DNA from: Acanthosoma haemorrhoidale
Lineage: Eukaryota > Arthropoda > Insecta > Hemiptera > Acanthosomatidae
Assembly: GCA_930367205.1 (NCBI GenBank)
Contig: OV884009.1
Location: forward strand, 106,351,189-106,415,188
Direction of reading: 5' to 3'
Length of the DNA stretch: 64,000 bases
Of this stretch, positions 1 to 12,924 are shown one piece after another. Within the stretch, counting starts at the first letter, position 1. Each line of letters opens with the position of its first letter. Made by a program: the position numbers and the translations under genes. The notes under the pieces were generated by a model that ran no database searches, had not been told where the DNA came from, and saw only the letters and a list, made by a program, of their open reading frames with translations.

Positions 1-3000
1 TTCAGGTTGTGGACACTATCTAAAGGACAGTTTTCATAATTTTTAGGTCAAAAATAGAACACAAATTACATATTGTTTATCTGGATGTCATGATCATTGA
101 TTCGATGCCCTTCTCAAAATTATAGAAATATATGCATACTTTTTAATACCAAGGAATCAATTAATTATTGACACTTAATCATGTTTGTTGGGGAAAAAAT
201 AATTGCATATCTTTGCTATATCTAATTGGATCTAATGTAAAATTTCATGTCTTTAGGTCGAACAGAAGATTCTAAGGCAAGGACAGACTAGAACAGACAA
301 AAAATTAAAAACATAAGTGTTACTATTTCTTAAAAAAGGAGTGTTGTGGATGTACAGGCATACCCCTCCACCTATCGCAGGATACAGAAGTTTTGGGCCA
401 GGATTCTAGTAATGCAACTTATTAAGGAATTAATATAACTTATTAATATGAATAAACTGTAGTAATCTATCAAAGTGGGCTGGAAGTGATTGTATGTACA
501 GAGAGAATGCTGAAAATTTAAAAAATGCATGAATGTGAAGATAGGGAGGTAGGGTTGGGATGGCATATAAACACCCCTGTGCCCACATATGTGGTTTTAC
601 CCGCAATAAAGCTGAATGATATAAAAGACATGGTGGGGAGGGTTGGAACGATACAAAAAAAAGGGGGGGGGGTTGGTCTGGTGGTGTAGAGCAATGGAAG
701 CGACCAAAAGGAACAGAAGTTTTGAACCATAGCAGACCAAGGGCGGTTAAGGGCAGTTCTAAAAAAGGAAAAAGTGAAAGCCACGTATTTGCTTAATTGG
801 ATGGTGGATAAAAGAAATGGACGCCATGGTTGCCAGTAAGAGGCAAGGTTTGCACTACCTTCCGCGGGAGGTGCTGGACTCCCGACGTATTTTTCACACA
901 TTTTTTTTTTTTATTCAATAACATTTATCATTCATTTAAATAACATATTTTATAGTTTTTACTACATTAGCCTCATTTGAAGGTGATTATTATTTTTAAT
1001 TTATGTAGTAAATAATTGGAAAAATGCATGCCTTTAGTGAAGGAGAATTGATGCATATATCTATATATATGTTTAGCCTAATATGTTTAGCTCATGCCGA
1101 CACTACACCTTGTCCACCTATCTTTCCCACAGTTACGACAAAAAGGTCTTTCGTTTCTGCCTCACTTAAGCGGTCGTTAAAATGCTTCGCTCCATCTGAA
1201 TTCCACAGGTGTATTCAATAGACACCGCCATTGGTTAAGATAAGAATAAGAAGAAACGGGAATCACGTTGAAACTTTCCAGGACGTGTTAGCGGAAACAA
1301 AATGCGTAGTGTACGTTTTATTTTTTTTAAATGTTTATTAAGTGGCTTGGAGAACATGGTAAAATGTGGCAATGAAATAAAAACCTATTCCTTCTTGTCG
1401 GACATAATATTCGAGAACCTCAGTCGCAGTTAATTTATTCGAACAGAGTATGACACCGCAACGCGGTCTCCAGCAACTCCCGCATGTAAATATAGGCCAC
1501 CTGATGTTACCTAAGCTTGGCTTGGTTCAGAAAATTGAAATGTTGATGAAGCACAATGACCTACTGACGAATGCATGTATGATTTTCAGCAATTTCGTTT
1601 AACGTCGAATAAAATGGTTATCAAGTGTTAACAATTAATATGGACTCCCATCATTTATTAACAATAAAGACTATATCTCACTTATTGTTGACTGGCTTTA
1701 AAAATTTTTCAATGCGTTACATTAAATTGTTTTAAAAGCTCTCTTGTTAAAGATATATTACACCATGAAACAAATTTTAATAACTTGCCATCTAATTTTT
1801 ATTTGTTAAATTTTATAATTGAATTACATTTTAAGATAAGCCATATTATGAAGGCCTTCTATTGGTCTCAATGGTTTGCATGAGAAATTAAGACCATTTC
1901 TAGATCTAATAATTGATAAAAAGAGTGTAAATACTTTTCCTTTTACTTGCTAATGTCATATGGTAAGAAAAGTATTGCAAAAAAACGAAAAAAATTAATT
2001 TTTGTTGGATCTATTTGATCTGAGTCCACAAAAATATAGTTTTGACAAATCATAATGTTTACTTTTCTACTGTGTGTATTTGTCCAAATATTTTTTGGAG
2101 AAATTATTATTTAATAATTATTTGTTTCTCCAAGATCCTAGATATTACTGAAACTGCTTTAAAATAGGATGAGCAAAAAACTAAAAAATAAGACACCTAA
2201 AATAAGAGCAAGTGAGATGTAGGCTAAAAATTGCTGAGCCACAGAAAGGCGTGGAAGCATAAGTTCCGAACAATACTTATCCTTTTTTTCTTTGGTCGTT
2301 CTAGTATTTATTTTTTAGATTTTTAGAGGGGGGGGGGATCGTTTTTTTTTTCTCATTTCTTTTTGTTTTTATCATGAAAAGATCCTTTTTTAAATTTGTT
2401 TGAAAAACTACGCCACCTGTATTAGGCTATACGGTTATTGGTTATTAATCACGTGTGCCGATATCGGTCTACGTTATCATTGAGAAAGTGTTCACAACGA
2501 AGTGAAATTTCTGATTATGGTATTTAGGTGTTGGCTTAAAATACAACTAAGAGAAATAAAAATAAAAATTAAACCAGTCTCGTTTCTCTAGTAAGCGCAG
2601 GACTTAAATAAGCTTTTTAATATATATATATATATATATATAATAAATAAGTTTAATTAAATCTAAAATATATTTACATGGTTATTACCTTTAAGGCGAC
2701 CTATATTAAAGATGGTAATGCAAAAAGTTATTCTGAATAATATTGAGAACCGATTAATTGTATAGTTGTTTTTGTTTTATCAACATTTTATTATATTTGA
2801 TTATTAAATTTCATAATATTCATTTAATTTTCACTTATTTACTTGTATATTTTAATAAGAGTTTTGTGTGATGTGTAATTTTTAACAAATATGATTAAGT
2901 ACTTTTGGTCAAAAGCAGTAAGTGAGTTTAACGACGATACTACGGGAACCGGCACCCACCCATTCTTTTCCTATTTCTAATCCGTCATATACAGCCGTTC

Positions 3001-3571
3001 ATCCTTCCGCATATTTATATATGCGTGTTTATTTAAATTTTAAAAAAATACAATTTAGTTATGAAAATGTAAGGTTGTGGAAAAATGGAATAATAAATAA
3101 ATGTCTTTGATACAAAGATGAAAAAATGGTGAGGTAACATCTTAGTAGTAAGTTTTTAAGAAACGCCATCTTAGACCAAATTGAATACATAGTAGTTCCG
3201 CCTTATGTCAAGTTTAAGCTTTTAAGTCAAGTTCCAATAAGATAAATCAAATCTTCATTTTGTTAATTATTTTCTACAAAACATCTAATTGATTTCATTG
3301 CTCATATAAAAATATTAAACTAAGAATAGTTAGCTGTGATATGTAATGCCTCTGTTTTGATAATTACTAACCAAACAAAAATATATCGTGATGTATTGCC
3401 CATTTTAACTAGTAGAATAAACAATGGGATTACATACTGTAACTACGGCAGATTGCCACAAAAGCACAAAACGTGTGTTGTTAAATTAAAATTGTATGTC
3501 TATATTTAAGAAGGTGTCTTTATCCTAAAGATTCCACATTCTAAGTTATGTAATTGGTTAAAAATATTGTC
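1..3571. other. AT-rich intergenic sequence, no gene recognised
   Basis: No coding region, RNA gene or mobile element is recognisable here. Homopolymer runs occur (G runs near 664 and 2330, T runs near 900 and 2290). A 127-codon minus-strand open frame at 518-901 is proline, serine and phenylalanine rich and matches no family I know. It lies in slightly GC-richer DNA and ends beside a T-run followed by a reversed AATAAA-like word, which would suit the tail of an unknown retroposed repeat. Confidence 0.6.
2620..2642. repeat. (AT)n microsatellite
   Basis: An uninterrupted alternating TA tract of about 23 bases, visible directly. No function is implied. Confidence 0.95.
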
Positions 3572-5931
3572 TATACCTAAACCATTTCCCTAAATCCAAT
3601 TCACAAACTGCCTCCTCCTTCATTTATTAGGGGCCCAGTTGATTGGGACCACTTCCACCAGTTTCTTACAGATTCCGTAGATCTCAAAGTATCTCTGGAA
3701 CCATCCCAAGACCTAGACGATGAAGTGCATTCTTTCACTGTTATGATCCAGAGGTCGGCTTGGGAGGCATCGTGATCCCACCGTCACCTAAAAATTCACA
3801 ATCAAAATCCTTTACCTTAGTATCTCAAAGACCTAATCCAATCCAAACGCCACTCAAGAACAGTGTGGCAAAGATCCCGACATCCTGCTGATCGTCGCTC
3901 ATACAATCAGTACTGCAGGCTGGTAAAGCGGCACTGGCATCCTTCCGTTCCGATTCTTTCAATTCCTATCTCTCCTCCCTGTCTACTAGGGATACCTCCT
4001 TGTGGAATGTAACTAAGAAAATCCTAAAGTATCATCCTGTTACACACCCAGTCCGTCGTGATGACGGGTCCTGGGCGGCTTCGGATGGCGAGAGGGCGGA
4101 GGAATTTGCACTGCATGTTTCCCGTACTTTCACTCCTCAAAACAATAATCGCCGTCCAACTTTTGAAGATTTCCTCACTTCACCTATCCCTCTCTCACTA
4201 CCACCGAAAGCCGTTAACCCCTCTGAGGTTAAATATCTTCTGAAAAAATTACCTTACCGAAAATCTCCAGGATATGATCTCCTTACTCCTCGAATCCACC
4301 AACAACTTCCTCCTAAAGCCATAATCTTCCTAACCTATATATATAATTGCATTATCCGAACGACGCGCTTTCCTCTCCTCTGGAAACATTCCATTATTGT
4401 CCTATTCGCCAAACCCGGTAAACCACCCAATGACGCCTCATCTTACCGTCCAATTAGCCTACTCCCTATCCTCTCAAAAATATTTGAAAAACTCCTATTA
4501 AAACGCCTACGTCCAATTGTTGAATCCAAAAACCTTTACCCTACTCACCAGTTTGGTTTCCGTCAATGACATTCCACAGCTCAACAAGTCCTTCGCGTTG
4601 TTGATCACATATCCTCAGCCCTTGAAACCAAACAGTATTGCACTGCTGCCTTTCTGGACATAGCTCAAGCTTTTGACAGGGTCTGGCACGCAGGTTTGCT
4701 TTACAAACTCAAAGGATATTTACCGCAAACCCTATTCCTAATCCTACAATCCTACCTTTCAAATCGCTTCTTCCAAGTCCGCTGTGGTTTAGAATATTCT
4801 AACTACTATCCCATAAAAGCAGGAGTTTCACAGGGCAGTGTCCTGGGTCCCATCCTCTATAATCTATACACCGCTGATGTCCCCTCTACCACCAATACCT
4901 TCTTGGCAACATTCGCAGACAACACTGCAGTCTTGTCATCTAACCCAGACCCCGACATAGCATCCCATAACCTTCAAAAACACCTTGACGAGATTGAGTA
5001 TTGGTGCAACCAATGGCGTATCAAAGTTAATGAAGCAAAATGTTCCCACATTACCTTCACCCTTTGTCGCAAGTCTTGTCCACTAGTTTATTTTAATTCT
5101 ATTCCTCTCCCTGTATCCGAGACAGTACGGTATTTAGGCTTCCATCTCGACAAAAGACTGACATGGAACCCACACACGAGACTAAAAAGACAAGAACTAA
5201 ACAGACGCTTTGGACAACTGTACAGACTACTTCCAAGGACATCCCACCTCTCAATAGAAAACAAACTACTTATTTACAAGATTATACTCAAGCCAATCTG
5301 GACATACGGAATAGAGCTATGGGGGACAGCAAAAAAGTCGAACATCAAGCGCATCCAATCCTTTCAATCAAAAGTCCTAAGAACAATAGTAAATGCCCCT
5401 TATTACGTCAGCAACAAAACCCTTCACAATGATCTGAATATACCCTATATTCTTGAACTCATCCCTTCCAAGTTCATAAAATTCCATAGTAACCTATCCA
5501 ACCACCCTAATTCCCTAGCACAGTCATTGCACTTCACCACTCACCCCTATAATCCTCTTCGGAGATTAAAATGGCAGTGGCCTCGTGACCTGCTATAACT
5601 AATTGATTGTGGGAGTTCTGGCAATGGCCAGTTTCTCTAATCATGTCCCGAGCGTCTGTGACTCGCGCTCTTGGTCAGCCTCCGCTGGTTCTTATCCAGT
5701 GACGCGGCTGACGTAGGGGCGTGGGGGAAATCCCTTCCTTCCTGGTGACAACCATGTGGACTTGGGAGGCCTCTGGGCTGTTTGTAAATATTGTATGAAT
5801 GAGCGAGTGAATGATGAATTGTAAATATGGTATGAATGATGACATTTATCTCAATTACTCATTGCCTAATAAATGGCAGATTGTAATTTTATCTTAATAA
5901 AATTGAGTGATAGTAAAAAATATACCTAAAC
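3572..5931 (+). mobile_element. 5'-truncated jockey-type LINE, copy 1, with target-site duplication
   Basis: A non-LTR retrotransposon copy inserted on the + strand. The 11-base word TATACCTAAAC occurs at 3572-3582 directly before the element and again at 5921-5931 directly after its A-rich end, which is the expected target-site duplication of target-primed reverse transcription. The body (3583-5920) holds the distal part of ORF2 and a 3' untranslated region with short direct repeats (GTAAATAT..TATGAATGA). It aligns along its whole length with the copy at 34.99-38.95 kb, starting inside the endonuclease-RT linker, so roughly the first half of the element is missing. The insertion itself is intact, while the coding region is decayed. 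Confidence 0.88.
3583..5598 (+). pseudogene. jockey-type ORF2 relic (linker + reverse transcriptase), copy 1
   Basis: It would encode the reverse transcriptase that copies the element RNA at a nicked chromosomal target. The clear frames are 4000-4569 and 4696-5598. Between them the same reading continues through a TGA at 4567-4569, an apparent CGA to TGA change. Recognisable motifs in order are SYRPISLLPILSK (finger), FLDIAQAFDRVWH (motif A, catalytic Asp present), SQGSVLGPILYNLY (motif B), and FADN at the YADD catalytic box, where the second Asp is Asn. The thumb and C-terminal region follow, ending at TAA near 5598. Upstream of 4000 the frame is shifted relative to the sister copy by a one-base loss near 3930 and carries another stop. 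The family is jockey clade, and the protein cannot be active. Confidence 0.9.
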
Positions 5932-6020
5932 ATTTTTGGCCATTAGGAAGGGTATCCGGAACTTATGTATATGTCGCAGACAGATAGTCAATTCCGCCAT
6001 TAGCTCAAATCCCTTTAAAA

Positions 6021-6160
6021 TTTCAAATGATCGATGATATGACTAGTCAAGTGCCGAGTCATTTATTCAAATTTCAAATGATCGAGGATATGACTAGACA
6101 ATTACCTAGTCATTTATTCAAATTTCAAATGATTGAGGATATGACTAGACAAGTGTTTCA
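6021..6160. repeat. 51-bp minisatellite, left part
   Basis: Tandem units of 51 bases: 6021-6071, 6072-6122 and a partial third from 6123. The unit core reads TTTCAAATGATCGAGGATAT followed by GACTAGACAAGTGCCTAGTC and ATTTATTCAAA. Units differ by a few substitutions. The array is interrupted at about 6156-6160 by the tRNA-like repeat and resumes at 6436. Confidence 0.9.
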
Positions 6161-6418
6161 ACGATTCAAATAATGGAGTTAACAGCAAGTGAGGACTACA
6201 TTTTGTAAAAATTTCGCTTGTAATAAGGGAATACACGATGACATCTGGCACCGTGTCGATTCGACATGGTTTGGTTCAGTACGAGGAGCGCCGCCCGCTG
6301 ATCAGCTCCTGGGTTCGAATCTTTGTCTCGTCACTATCTCATTTGTTTGTTTTACAGTTAATGAAGAAAAATAATATGGTAGTGACTGATATAATATTTG
6401 TGAGGTATTCCATGTGAG
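6161..6418 (+). mobile_element. tRNA-like SINE candidate, copy 1
   Basis: A 258-base segment almost identical to 7621-7879. Near the middle it has the features of an internal RNA polymerase III promoter: an A-box-like TGGTTCAGTACGAGG at about 6272 and a B-box GGTTCGAATC at 6312-6321, with the roughly 40-base spacing of a tRNA. It therefore looks tRNA-derived. It sits inside the 51-bp minisatellite. No target-site duplication or A-tail is obvious, so a segmental or DNA-mediated duplication is not excluded. Confidence 0.6.
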
Positions 6419-6562
6419 GTATCCATTTATTCAGATTTCAAATGATCGAGGATATGACTAGACAAATGCCTAGTCATTTATTCAAATTTCAAACGATCGA
6501 GGATATGACCAGACAAGTACCTAGGCATTTCATTAAGAGTCTAGGCGCTTCATTAATTTTCA
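6419..6562. repeat. 51-bp minisatellite, right part
   Basis: The same array resumes after the SINE-like insert. Units lie at 6436-6486 and 6487-6537, with a decayed further unit up to about 6562. The phase of the unit is preserved approximately across the insertion (CAAGTG on the left, CATTTATTCAGA on the right). Confidence 0.88.
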
Positions 6563-7620
6563 AAAGGGAATTCGGCGGTAAAAATAAACAAATACATGAT
6601 TATTTATTGCATGCCGAGACTATCGAGGCATTTTGAAGACTATTTAATTTTTTTCTTATAACATATGCAGCAGTTACTTATACATTTTTTATGAAATTTA
6701 CAATTGCATTTAGCAAGGGGGGTGAAAGAAAGACAAAAAGTCTTTCCCAGACACAAATAACTTTTTTCCATTGGCTAGGTCCCAATTGTCCATTGGGACC
6801 TAGCGCAATAGCCTCCTTTAGCTATTCGCCTTCACTAATTCATCTTGGGAACACCATCTTCAGTGCCAATCTTATAACAGTCCTTCTTCACTTCTAAAAT
6901 CCCAGGAAGGATGGTCCTGAAATCTAACGGTCCCGCGGTCTACTTTCGGTACAATAACCATCCCGGTTTTTCAACGGCCTTTCAGCATAATAAGCATCTA
7001 ATTCGAGATGAAAAGGTTCGTGTTGAGGAGTCATTTTGTTGCTGAAGTTGAATTAGCAAACAAACAGACAGTAAACAGAAAAAAGGATTACAGTCGTGTT
7101 TCTATCTTGTTTGACCAACTGACCGAACGAACGACGGCAGAACTTTTTGATTGAGTCTCTAGGCATTTGAGAAAATGTCTAGTCATTTAGTCAAAACAAT
7201 TAATTATTCCCATCTGCGTAGTCATATAGCGTATAGCGGTAGTCATCATAGCGAACGACGGTCTTGATTATCTGCCTGCGACATATACATGTGACATCAG
7301 TTCTATATAGTAAATATGTAAATACAAATATTTAATTTTGAAGACCTTAAAGAATATTTTAATTCTAATTTGTAAATAAGGTTATTTTTACTTCTTAATT
7401 GAGTGGGTTTTTAATTATTTCTCCTGCTATTAGAATTTTTTTTGTGAATATCATCTGTACTACTATATAGCTATACAAGATAATTTGAAAAACATTACCG
7501 AATCATGTAAATACAATCAGTAATTCCATATGAATCTGTAAGGGGAAAAAACTTAAATAAAGTTTTATTTTATCAATCTACCGTGACCATTAATTTTTAA
7601 TGTATATGCAATATGTGTTT
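6563..7620. other. intergenic sequence, no gene
   Basis: No coding region was recognised. It contains a perfect short hairpin at 6774-6804 and, at about 7155-7195, a degenerate echo of the minisatellite word (CTAGGCATTTGAGAAAATGT, then CTAGTCATTTAGTC). Confidence 0.6.
6774..6804. other. perfect 13-bp stem hairpin
   Basis: GCTAGGTCCCAAT and its exact reverse complement ATTGGGACCTAGC are separated by five bases. No U-tract or other sign of a transcription terminator follows. It may be a decayed inverted-repeat element or chance structure. Confidence 0.7.
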
Positions 7621-7879
7621 ACGATTCAAATAATGGAGTTAACAGCAAGTGAGGACTACATTTTGTAAAAATTTCGCTTGTAATAAGGGAATACACGATG
7701 ACATACTGGCACCATGTCGATTCGACATGGTTTGGTTCAGTACGAGGAGCGCCGCCCGCTGATCAGCTCCCGGGTTCGAATCTTTGTCTCGTCACTACCT
7801 CATTAGTTTGGTTTACAGTTAATGAAGAAAAATAATATGGTAGTGACTGATATAATATTTGTGAGGTATTCCATGTGAG
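7621..7879 (+). mobile_element. tRNA-like SINE candidate, copy 2
   Basis: The second copy of the 6161-6418 segment, with only a few substitutions and one extra base (GACATACTGGCACC against GACATCTGGCACC). The B-box GGTTCGAATC is conserved. Its flanks are unrelated to those of copy 1, which shows that the unit itself moved. It is followed by a purine-rich stretch (GAGAAGGGAGAGTGGAGGGAGG). Confidence 0.6.
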
Positions 7880-8224
7880 ACAGGAGAAGGGAGAGTGGAG
7901 GGAGGTATGCGACTGCCTTAAGGTCAGGGTTCATCCCACTACCGTATCCGTTTTCTACCTTGGGGGGGGGGCTTTTTTTTTTAATTATTTAAAAAATTTT
8001 TCAGAAGCACAATTAAAATGATGAATGCTCGGTCATTGAGTCCGTCACTACATATTTCATAATATGTAGGTAAAACCCACAATATAAACATTAATTAGAA
8101 TAAATAATAGTTAGCGCTGGTGTCTCTAGCAATGTTTTGTGCGTTTGTAGATGTATCTTATAGAGGATCTATTTACTGTAAATGCCTATTTCTCTTATTA
8201 ATAGCTTTTCGGATGGGTATATAA

Positions 8225-8258
<34 letters not shown>

Positions 8259-11200
8259 GATAAGTTGAAAAGAAATTCTCTATCTGGGTGTGTACATTCT
8301 GCTGGGTTCTGGGTAGATGTCTATCCTTGTGCTTACAATGTTCAAACTTTATCGAATCCAAGGCCTACGACAATATGGGATTGATTACAACTTTATGTAA
8401 TGTTCATTTGTTTTCTGGTGACAGTTTTGACTTCCTATGGAACTAGGGTGCCATTATACTAATGAGATTTTCGGTTTTGTTGTATTTATTGCTTTATGAT
8501 TTGTGAATGTGAAGGAACGGTCCAAAGTTATACCTATGAAGTAAATTGAACGGGACAAAGGAAGTTGGGAATCAAAGAATAAATGGTGGGTTAATATTGG
8601 TTACTGAGTCCGTTCTGTATGATTCTGTGTTTTTATACTCAGCGTTGCTTTCTATTGGAATTTGATGATTAAGTAAGCTCAGGTCAGAGGGTTGATCGAT
8701 TAATACGCGTGCTGAGAGATTCTACATCTAATTTTCAAATATATAGACCAGCGTCCTAGTCTCGACCATTTTCAGGTATGGTATTTTTTGTCCATTTTCC
8801 ACAGCTCCTGAAATACTTTGAATATCCCAAACCTGAGAGTACGTACCATTACAAGATTCATATAAGATTTATCATATAATACGGTTATAATAAGTACGCT
8901 TACTTTAATTTTAATGGTGATGACTTGCAAGAACTGTTTTTATGTAACTGAATGTAACTTTCTATATTAAAAAAAAAAAAAAGGACTTTTTTCTAATAAG
9001 GCGGAGAAGAAGTTAAATAGTGGTTATCTTCTGCTCAGAATTGAGGAGTGGGCCGGCGTTAGGTATTACAGTTCCTGTGGTAGCGCACAGGATGTTAAGT
9101 AATGAGTGAGAAAGGTATCAAATCACGTATCAATCAGATAGGGATAAGTAGTTAAGCGAGATCCAGTTAAAATGAAGCAGATAGATGGACACTAATAATA
9201 ACCGTGGCAGTAAGGTGGGCTGGTGTGTGGATCAGCTTTAGCTGCCAATGATACACAATGGAAATTAGCAAATACACAGAGTGGATGAGGATCGATACCT
9301 CACTGATTCAACCGCTTGTAACCCTTTTGATTCCAACTTATCTTTGCAGTTGCCAATTCTTCGATTTTTTCAACAGATATCAAATATAGAACAAATGAGG
9401 GTAATAAAATAAGTAATAAATTCCAATCACTTTTGGTAAAAAAGAAACATGTGTTAGTTTGATTAAAAATATATTTACAACAAAACACAATTTTTAAACG
9501 ACAATTTAATTATTGTATAAGTTAATAATCAAAACTATTTAAATAGGTCCATATTTATTTGAATTTATTTTCGCATCTACCTTTTAAATAATAGTTTGTT
9601 TTAAAATTAGCTTACAATAATACGGAAAACTCTGACACATTTTATTTTTTTAATAAAAATGATGTGATCAACGAAATGAATAAATTAAAGCTTAAGGTAA
9701 TTAATTATACATTTCAATGTATGGTATTAAAAAATTTTTAGAATTATGATCGAAGTTAAATTCATGGTGTACAGAACGTGGTAAAAACATGGATGATACA
9801 CCGGTCTTCCGTCATCAATGTTTATTTGTATGTTTTTGTAATCTCAATGTTTCGATACAGGTGTTATAGCATTGGTTATAGAGGAGTCAAGGGTTGGTTG
9901 GTTACAACAGTAGTCGGAGTATCGAACAGCTGTTCAATACAAACGTATCGGACATAAATGAGTATCAGCATCACTTGTATCATGACAGGATATTCTGGTA
10001 TCTCTCCATTTTTAATTATGAGGACTTCGCAGTAGTTAGGCTTGTCAATGGTTCATAGCAGCATGGTTTTATCGGCATTCTCCTATTTTTGCTCGTGTCC
10101 AGCAAAAGCGGGTTTGCTGTGCTTCAATTCACATTGTAGGCCGACATTTGATTGACAGGTGACAATTACTTAGTGTTTACACCTTTAAGACCTAAAAACC
10201 AACTAACCAGGACATCCTGCTTAATTTAATTTACTAACAGCAGTTCATGGAGTAGAGAGGAGATCGTTCATTTGTTTCTAACTGTTTACAACCATCAGGT
10301 TATATTATACAAGATACAAGATTATTCAAGTAAATTAAAGACAAACTGAAAAAATTGAGAAAATGAAATCAAAATCAAAGGTTGCGTTCGGATTTCATTC
10401 ACTGTTGGGTAAGAATAATTAAATTTTCAATCATATACCACTGGCAAACGCGATATACCTTCGAAAATTAATTGTGATTCGAATGTTACAATAAACATCT
10501 CAATTCTACAATGGAATGAAATGAAAAAAGTTTTTACCATGGAACAAAATAAATTTTACAAGATAAAATACAGATATAATGATTTTAAGACCGGGAGCAA
10601 TGGCGTGTGGGAGTGACGAGTGTAGATGAGAATTGACTTTTTCATGTTTGCGGCACGGGCAAAGAAAGAACATTTTTTTTTTTACATATATCATTAAAAA
10701 TGAATGGATATATATTTAGGTATTTCACCTCCTTTGTTACGTATAAATCCCCCCCTATTTAATGGAATTATGTATGGAGAAACCGACAGCTATAGCATCT
10801 CTTCTAGGCCACCTAGAACAAACACTTCATTTACCTAATATTGTTTTGTATTATCTGAAATACTAAAAAACTATTGTTTTTATCTCTTGCTTCGACGAGG
10901 TATTTATATATTCAGAGTTTTGGCCAAAAGGGATAAACTAATTCAAAACGAAAATCGATTAGCCTACACCATCCAGTTTTAAAATGTTTTAAGTGGTTAA
11001 ATGCTTCTTACTATTCAAGACCGATCTTTTAACGCTGAGAAAGAGTTTTTGAAACAGGTCGGTGGTAGAAAATTGGTGTTATATGTTCACTGCAGCATTA
11101 ACCAACGACAGCAAAGCTTGTTTAAGGGACATGGTCTAAATGTATCTTATCTCCATCTAGTAATTTATCCAAGTGATACTTGATCCCGCTAGATGTTCTG

Positions 11201-11460
11201 ATAATTTCTTATGGAACTTTAAGAATTTTGAGGAAATGTGATGTTGGATATTGGTAATTTAAAGGCCATTACGAAAGGTTCTATTCATGACAAAAAAAAA
11301 GATGCATTAACTTATGAAAATAATTATTAATCACAGTTTAGACCAGGGAATATGTGGACCATGCTGCTCCCTTGTACTACCGACTAGTATGCTAAAAAAA
11401 GTTACCGCATTTTATCTTTATTGTAGATTAAAGGGTAGAGGGTAAAGAAATAATGGCTGA
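7880..11460. other. AT-rich intergenic sequence, no gene recognised
   Basis: Only short chance open frames are present. An (AT)n tract lies at about 8226-8258 and an A-run at about 8970. I see nothing I can assign in this stretch. Confidence 0.6.
8226..8258. repeat. (AT)n microsatellite
   Basis: An alternating AT tract with a single G interruption (ATATATGTATATATAT). Confidence 0.9.
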
Positions 11461-11740
11461 GACGTGATTAAGTTTGAAGAATGAACGTTTTTGTGATAAT
11501 AGAAAAGAGAAACTTCAGTAGAGGTGCAAAGACGATTTCGGAGTGAATTTCACACTGATCCACCTGATAGAGTTACAATAAAGCAGATGACACTGTTGAG
11601 AATGTTGAGACACAGCATTGCGGAAGAACCAGATGATTGACTGTGACGCAGACAAAGAAGAAATACTGTCGGAAATGCATCGTCTACAGGCAACCACATC
11701 GCCTCCTCGTGAAGAAACAATTGCAAAGGGTAGTGTCCAT
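11461..11740 (+). pseudogene. DUF4817 helix-turn-helix relic
   Basis: The + strand at 11518-11586 reads VEVQRRFRSEFHTDPPDRVT then IKQ. This closely fits the start of the DUF4817 domain, a transposase-like helix-turn-helix widespread in insect genomes whose family pattern is VxVQRxFRxxFxxxPPxRxTI. After about residue 30 the reading is interrupted by stops. Nothing upstream or downstream supports a longer protein. A 76-codon open frame on the other strand (11515-11745) is a shadow of this region. It is probably a fragment of a decayed DNA transposon or multicopy pseudogene. Confidence 0.55.
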
Positions 11741-12924
11741 CGCATCTAAGGTTAGATGCTTTAAGAATGGTTACGTTGGATACACATCTTGATGTCTATT
11801 TTCTATCGTTGGGTCAAAAAGACGTTTATAGTACGTGAGAGATTTTTCTTATTAATAACATATAGGGCAGTTGAAAATGGATTCCGTAGCGCACGAACAT
11901 CTGTCTTACTTGTCTCCAATACCCTCCCCATTTCTGTGTGTGCCACCATGAGTAACTCCTCACATCTTTAGCATGCTAAGGATGTATCGGCAACAAGATT
12001 TAACGTTTGTTAACTATAAATTTAATAAAAATAAAGATCATTACACAATTATGCACTAACCAAATTGAGAGAGTTATAACAATACAACTAAAACAATCTA
12101 CTTCTCGGATATATATGTCATCGATAGAACTGTGACACCTTTCATTTCAAATTTATTTCCAATATTTACTTAGTAAAAATAATCGTTTGCTAATATGCAA
12201 TGCATCTAGTCTAAAAACAAAATACTAACATCATCGGTCTTCATCATAAATTAAGTCTCCATTAAAGGGCATGTTAATTTGAATTTAGAAAAAAATATAA
12301 ACAATAAAACCTGACGACAAAAAATAAAATAATACAAATAAAAACTAGATATTCGTCTAAAATAAAATTCTTCATAATATGTTATGCTCTAAGCACTTAT
12401 GTTTGGGTAATTTATCTATGTTAGAAATATTTTAAAACAATATACTCTCGCTATCTATCTACAAAGTTTGTATTTATCGCTTTTAAAATATCTAGAACAT
12501 AATCATCTTTGAATAATTCATGCGACTCAACTATTGTAATGTTGGTTTATCAAATATTATTCTTAAAACTTATTTTGGATTATTCCAAGTTTGCTGATAT
12601 GGTATGACTAAGTTCCAACTAAGTGCTGTATAAGTTAGTACGGGCTTTCCTAACGAAATTGTACATGAGCAGTTTAGTCCGGGTGTTAAAATTCGTATTG
12701 ATAAATGGGAAAAGGACATATTCAGCCGATTCCCGGTTGTGCATGTATGGCTTATATTGGCCAATTGGTCTTCTGTTTTATTGCTGGTTAGTAATTATTT
12801 CTTATAGTTTTTTATGTTTCAAAGCAATTTTCAGTGACCGAACTCGGTAAAAAAAACAACCAAGATATAGCAGAAAAAATGGCCCCCGAATCCTTGGATC
12901 AACTGTAGATCATTTCCCTTGCAG
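11741..12924. other. intergenic sequence, no gene
   Basis: AT-rich with short chance frames only. Nothing assignable was seen. Confidence 0.6.

Noticed and set aside
518..901. 127-codon minus-strand open frame
   Set aside because: Low-complexity composition (Pro, Ser, Phe, Thr), no motif and no splice or start context. Probably chance or part of an unknown repeat.
6271..6325. Functional tRNA gene with TGGTTCAGTACGAGG and GGTTCGAATC
   Set aside because: No closed acceptor stem or convincing anticodon arm. It is part of a 258-bp repeated unit, so it is treated as SINE-like.
6021..6562. CRISPR-like array (regular 51-bp spacing)
   Set aside because: The whole 51-bp unit is repeated with no unique spacers, and the genome is eukaryotic. 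It is a minisatellite.
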